Shown here: positions 63,886-64,000 of the stretch, one piece after another | How the letters are laid out: every line of letters starts with the position of its first letter | Position numbering within the stretch: position 1 is the stretch's first letter | Origin: Doris montereyensis | Taxonomy: Eukaryota > Mollusca > Gastropoda > Nudibranchia > Dorididae | Direction: 5' to 3' | DNA length: 64,000 nucleotides | NCBI GenBank assembly: GCA_037039925.1 | Contig: JAXRKP010001361.1 | Coordinates: 30,001-94,000, forward strand | Position numbers and translations under genes: made by a program | Notes under the pieces: model-generated | Told to the model about the DNA's origin: nothing | Databases searched by the model: none | The model's input: the letters and a program-made list of their open reading frames with translations, nothing else

Positions 63886-64000
63886 AAAACCCGAGCGGCA
63901 CTAACATTTTGAATATATATAGAAAGTAACATAAAGTAGACCACATTTATGTATTCCCTTGTATTTATTTGTCTTGTCTTTGTCCATATCAGACTGTCAC

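Overview
The window is animal nuclear DNA. It holds interrupted genes with GT-AG introns, APE-type non-LTR retrotransposons, TIR transposons, tRNA-derived SINEs and very long (GA)n, (TA)n, (GAA)n and (ATGT)n tracts. Recurrent AGATCT/TCTAGA-rich DNA and an interspersed repeat with a GCGGTGATCTCGG core suggest a lophotrochozoan, probably a gastropod mollusc. That taxonomic call is an inference.

Layout. 1-4.9 kb: repeats, namely a tRNA-like element, a copy of repeat family R1, a compound microsatellite and a 38-bp minisatellite of about 34 copies. 4.9-10.2 kb, + strand: the 3' exons of a single-pass membrane protein with an EGF-like module, then a degenerate tandem array to about 11.1 kb, a SINE and a TTAA-flanked element. 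13.8-50.0 kb, - strand: the whole SMC2 gene (condensin subunit), 25 coding exons giving about 1199 residues once four apparent frame breaks are allowed for. 50-57.5 kb: mostly empty DNA and microsatellites, plus one possible + strand terminal exon near 54.4 kb. 58.5-63.0 kb, - strand: exons of an unrecognised gene, mixed with a shortened duplicate of its own 3' region. 63.3-63.9 kb: two R1 copies head to head.

The SMC2 introns are the main mobile-element sink. They hold two + strand (antisense) LINE copies, a 2.0-kb TIR element nested in one of them, three same-orientation copies of a 1-kb TIR family, a 964-bp TIR element 12 nt from a 5' splice site, and a pogo-like MITE. Three of the TIR elements have exact 6-bp target duplications readable from the sequence. 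SMC2 and the EGF/membrane gene converge tail to tail across roughly 3.6 kb of repeats; nothing links them functionally. I found no CRISPR array, no intact rRNA or tRNA gene, and no convincing new multi-gene system. The best leads are the 6-bp-TSD TIR elements, the EGF/membrane gene and the unrecognised 58-63 kb gene.
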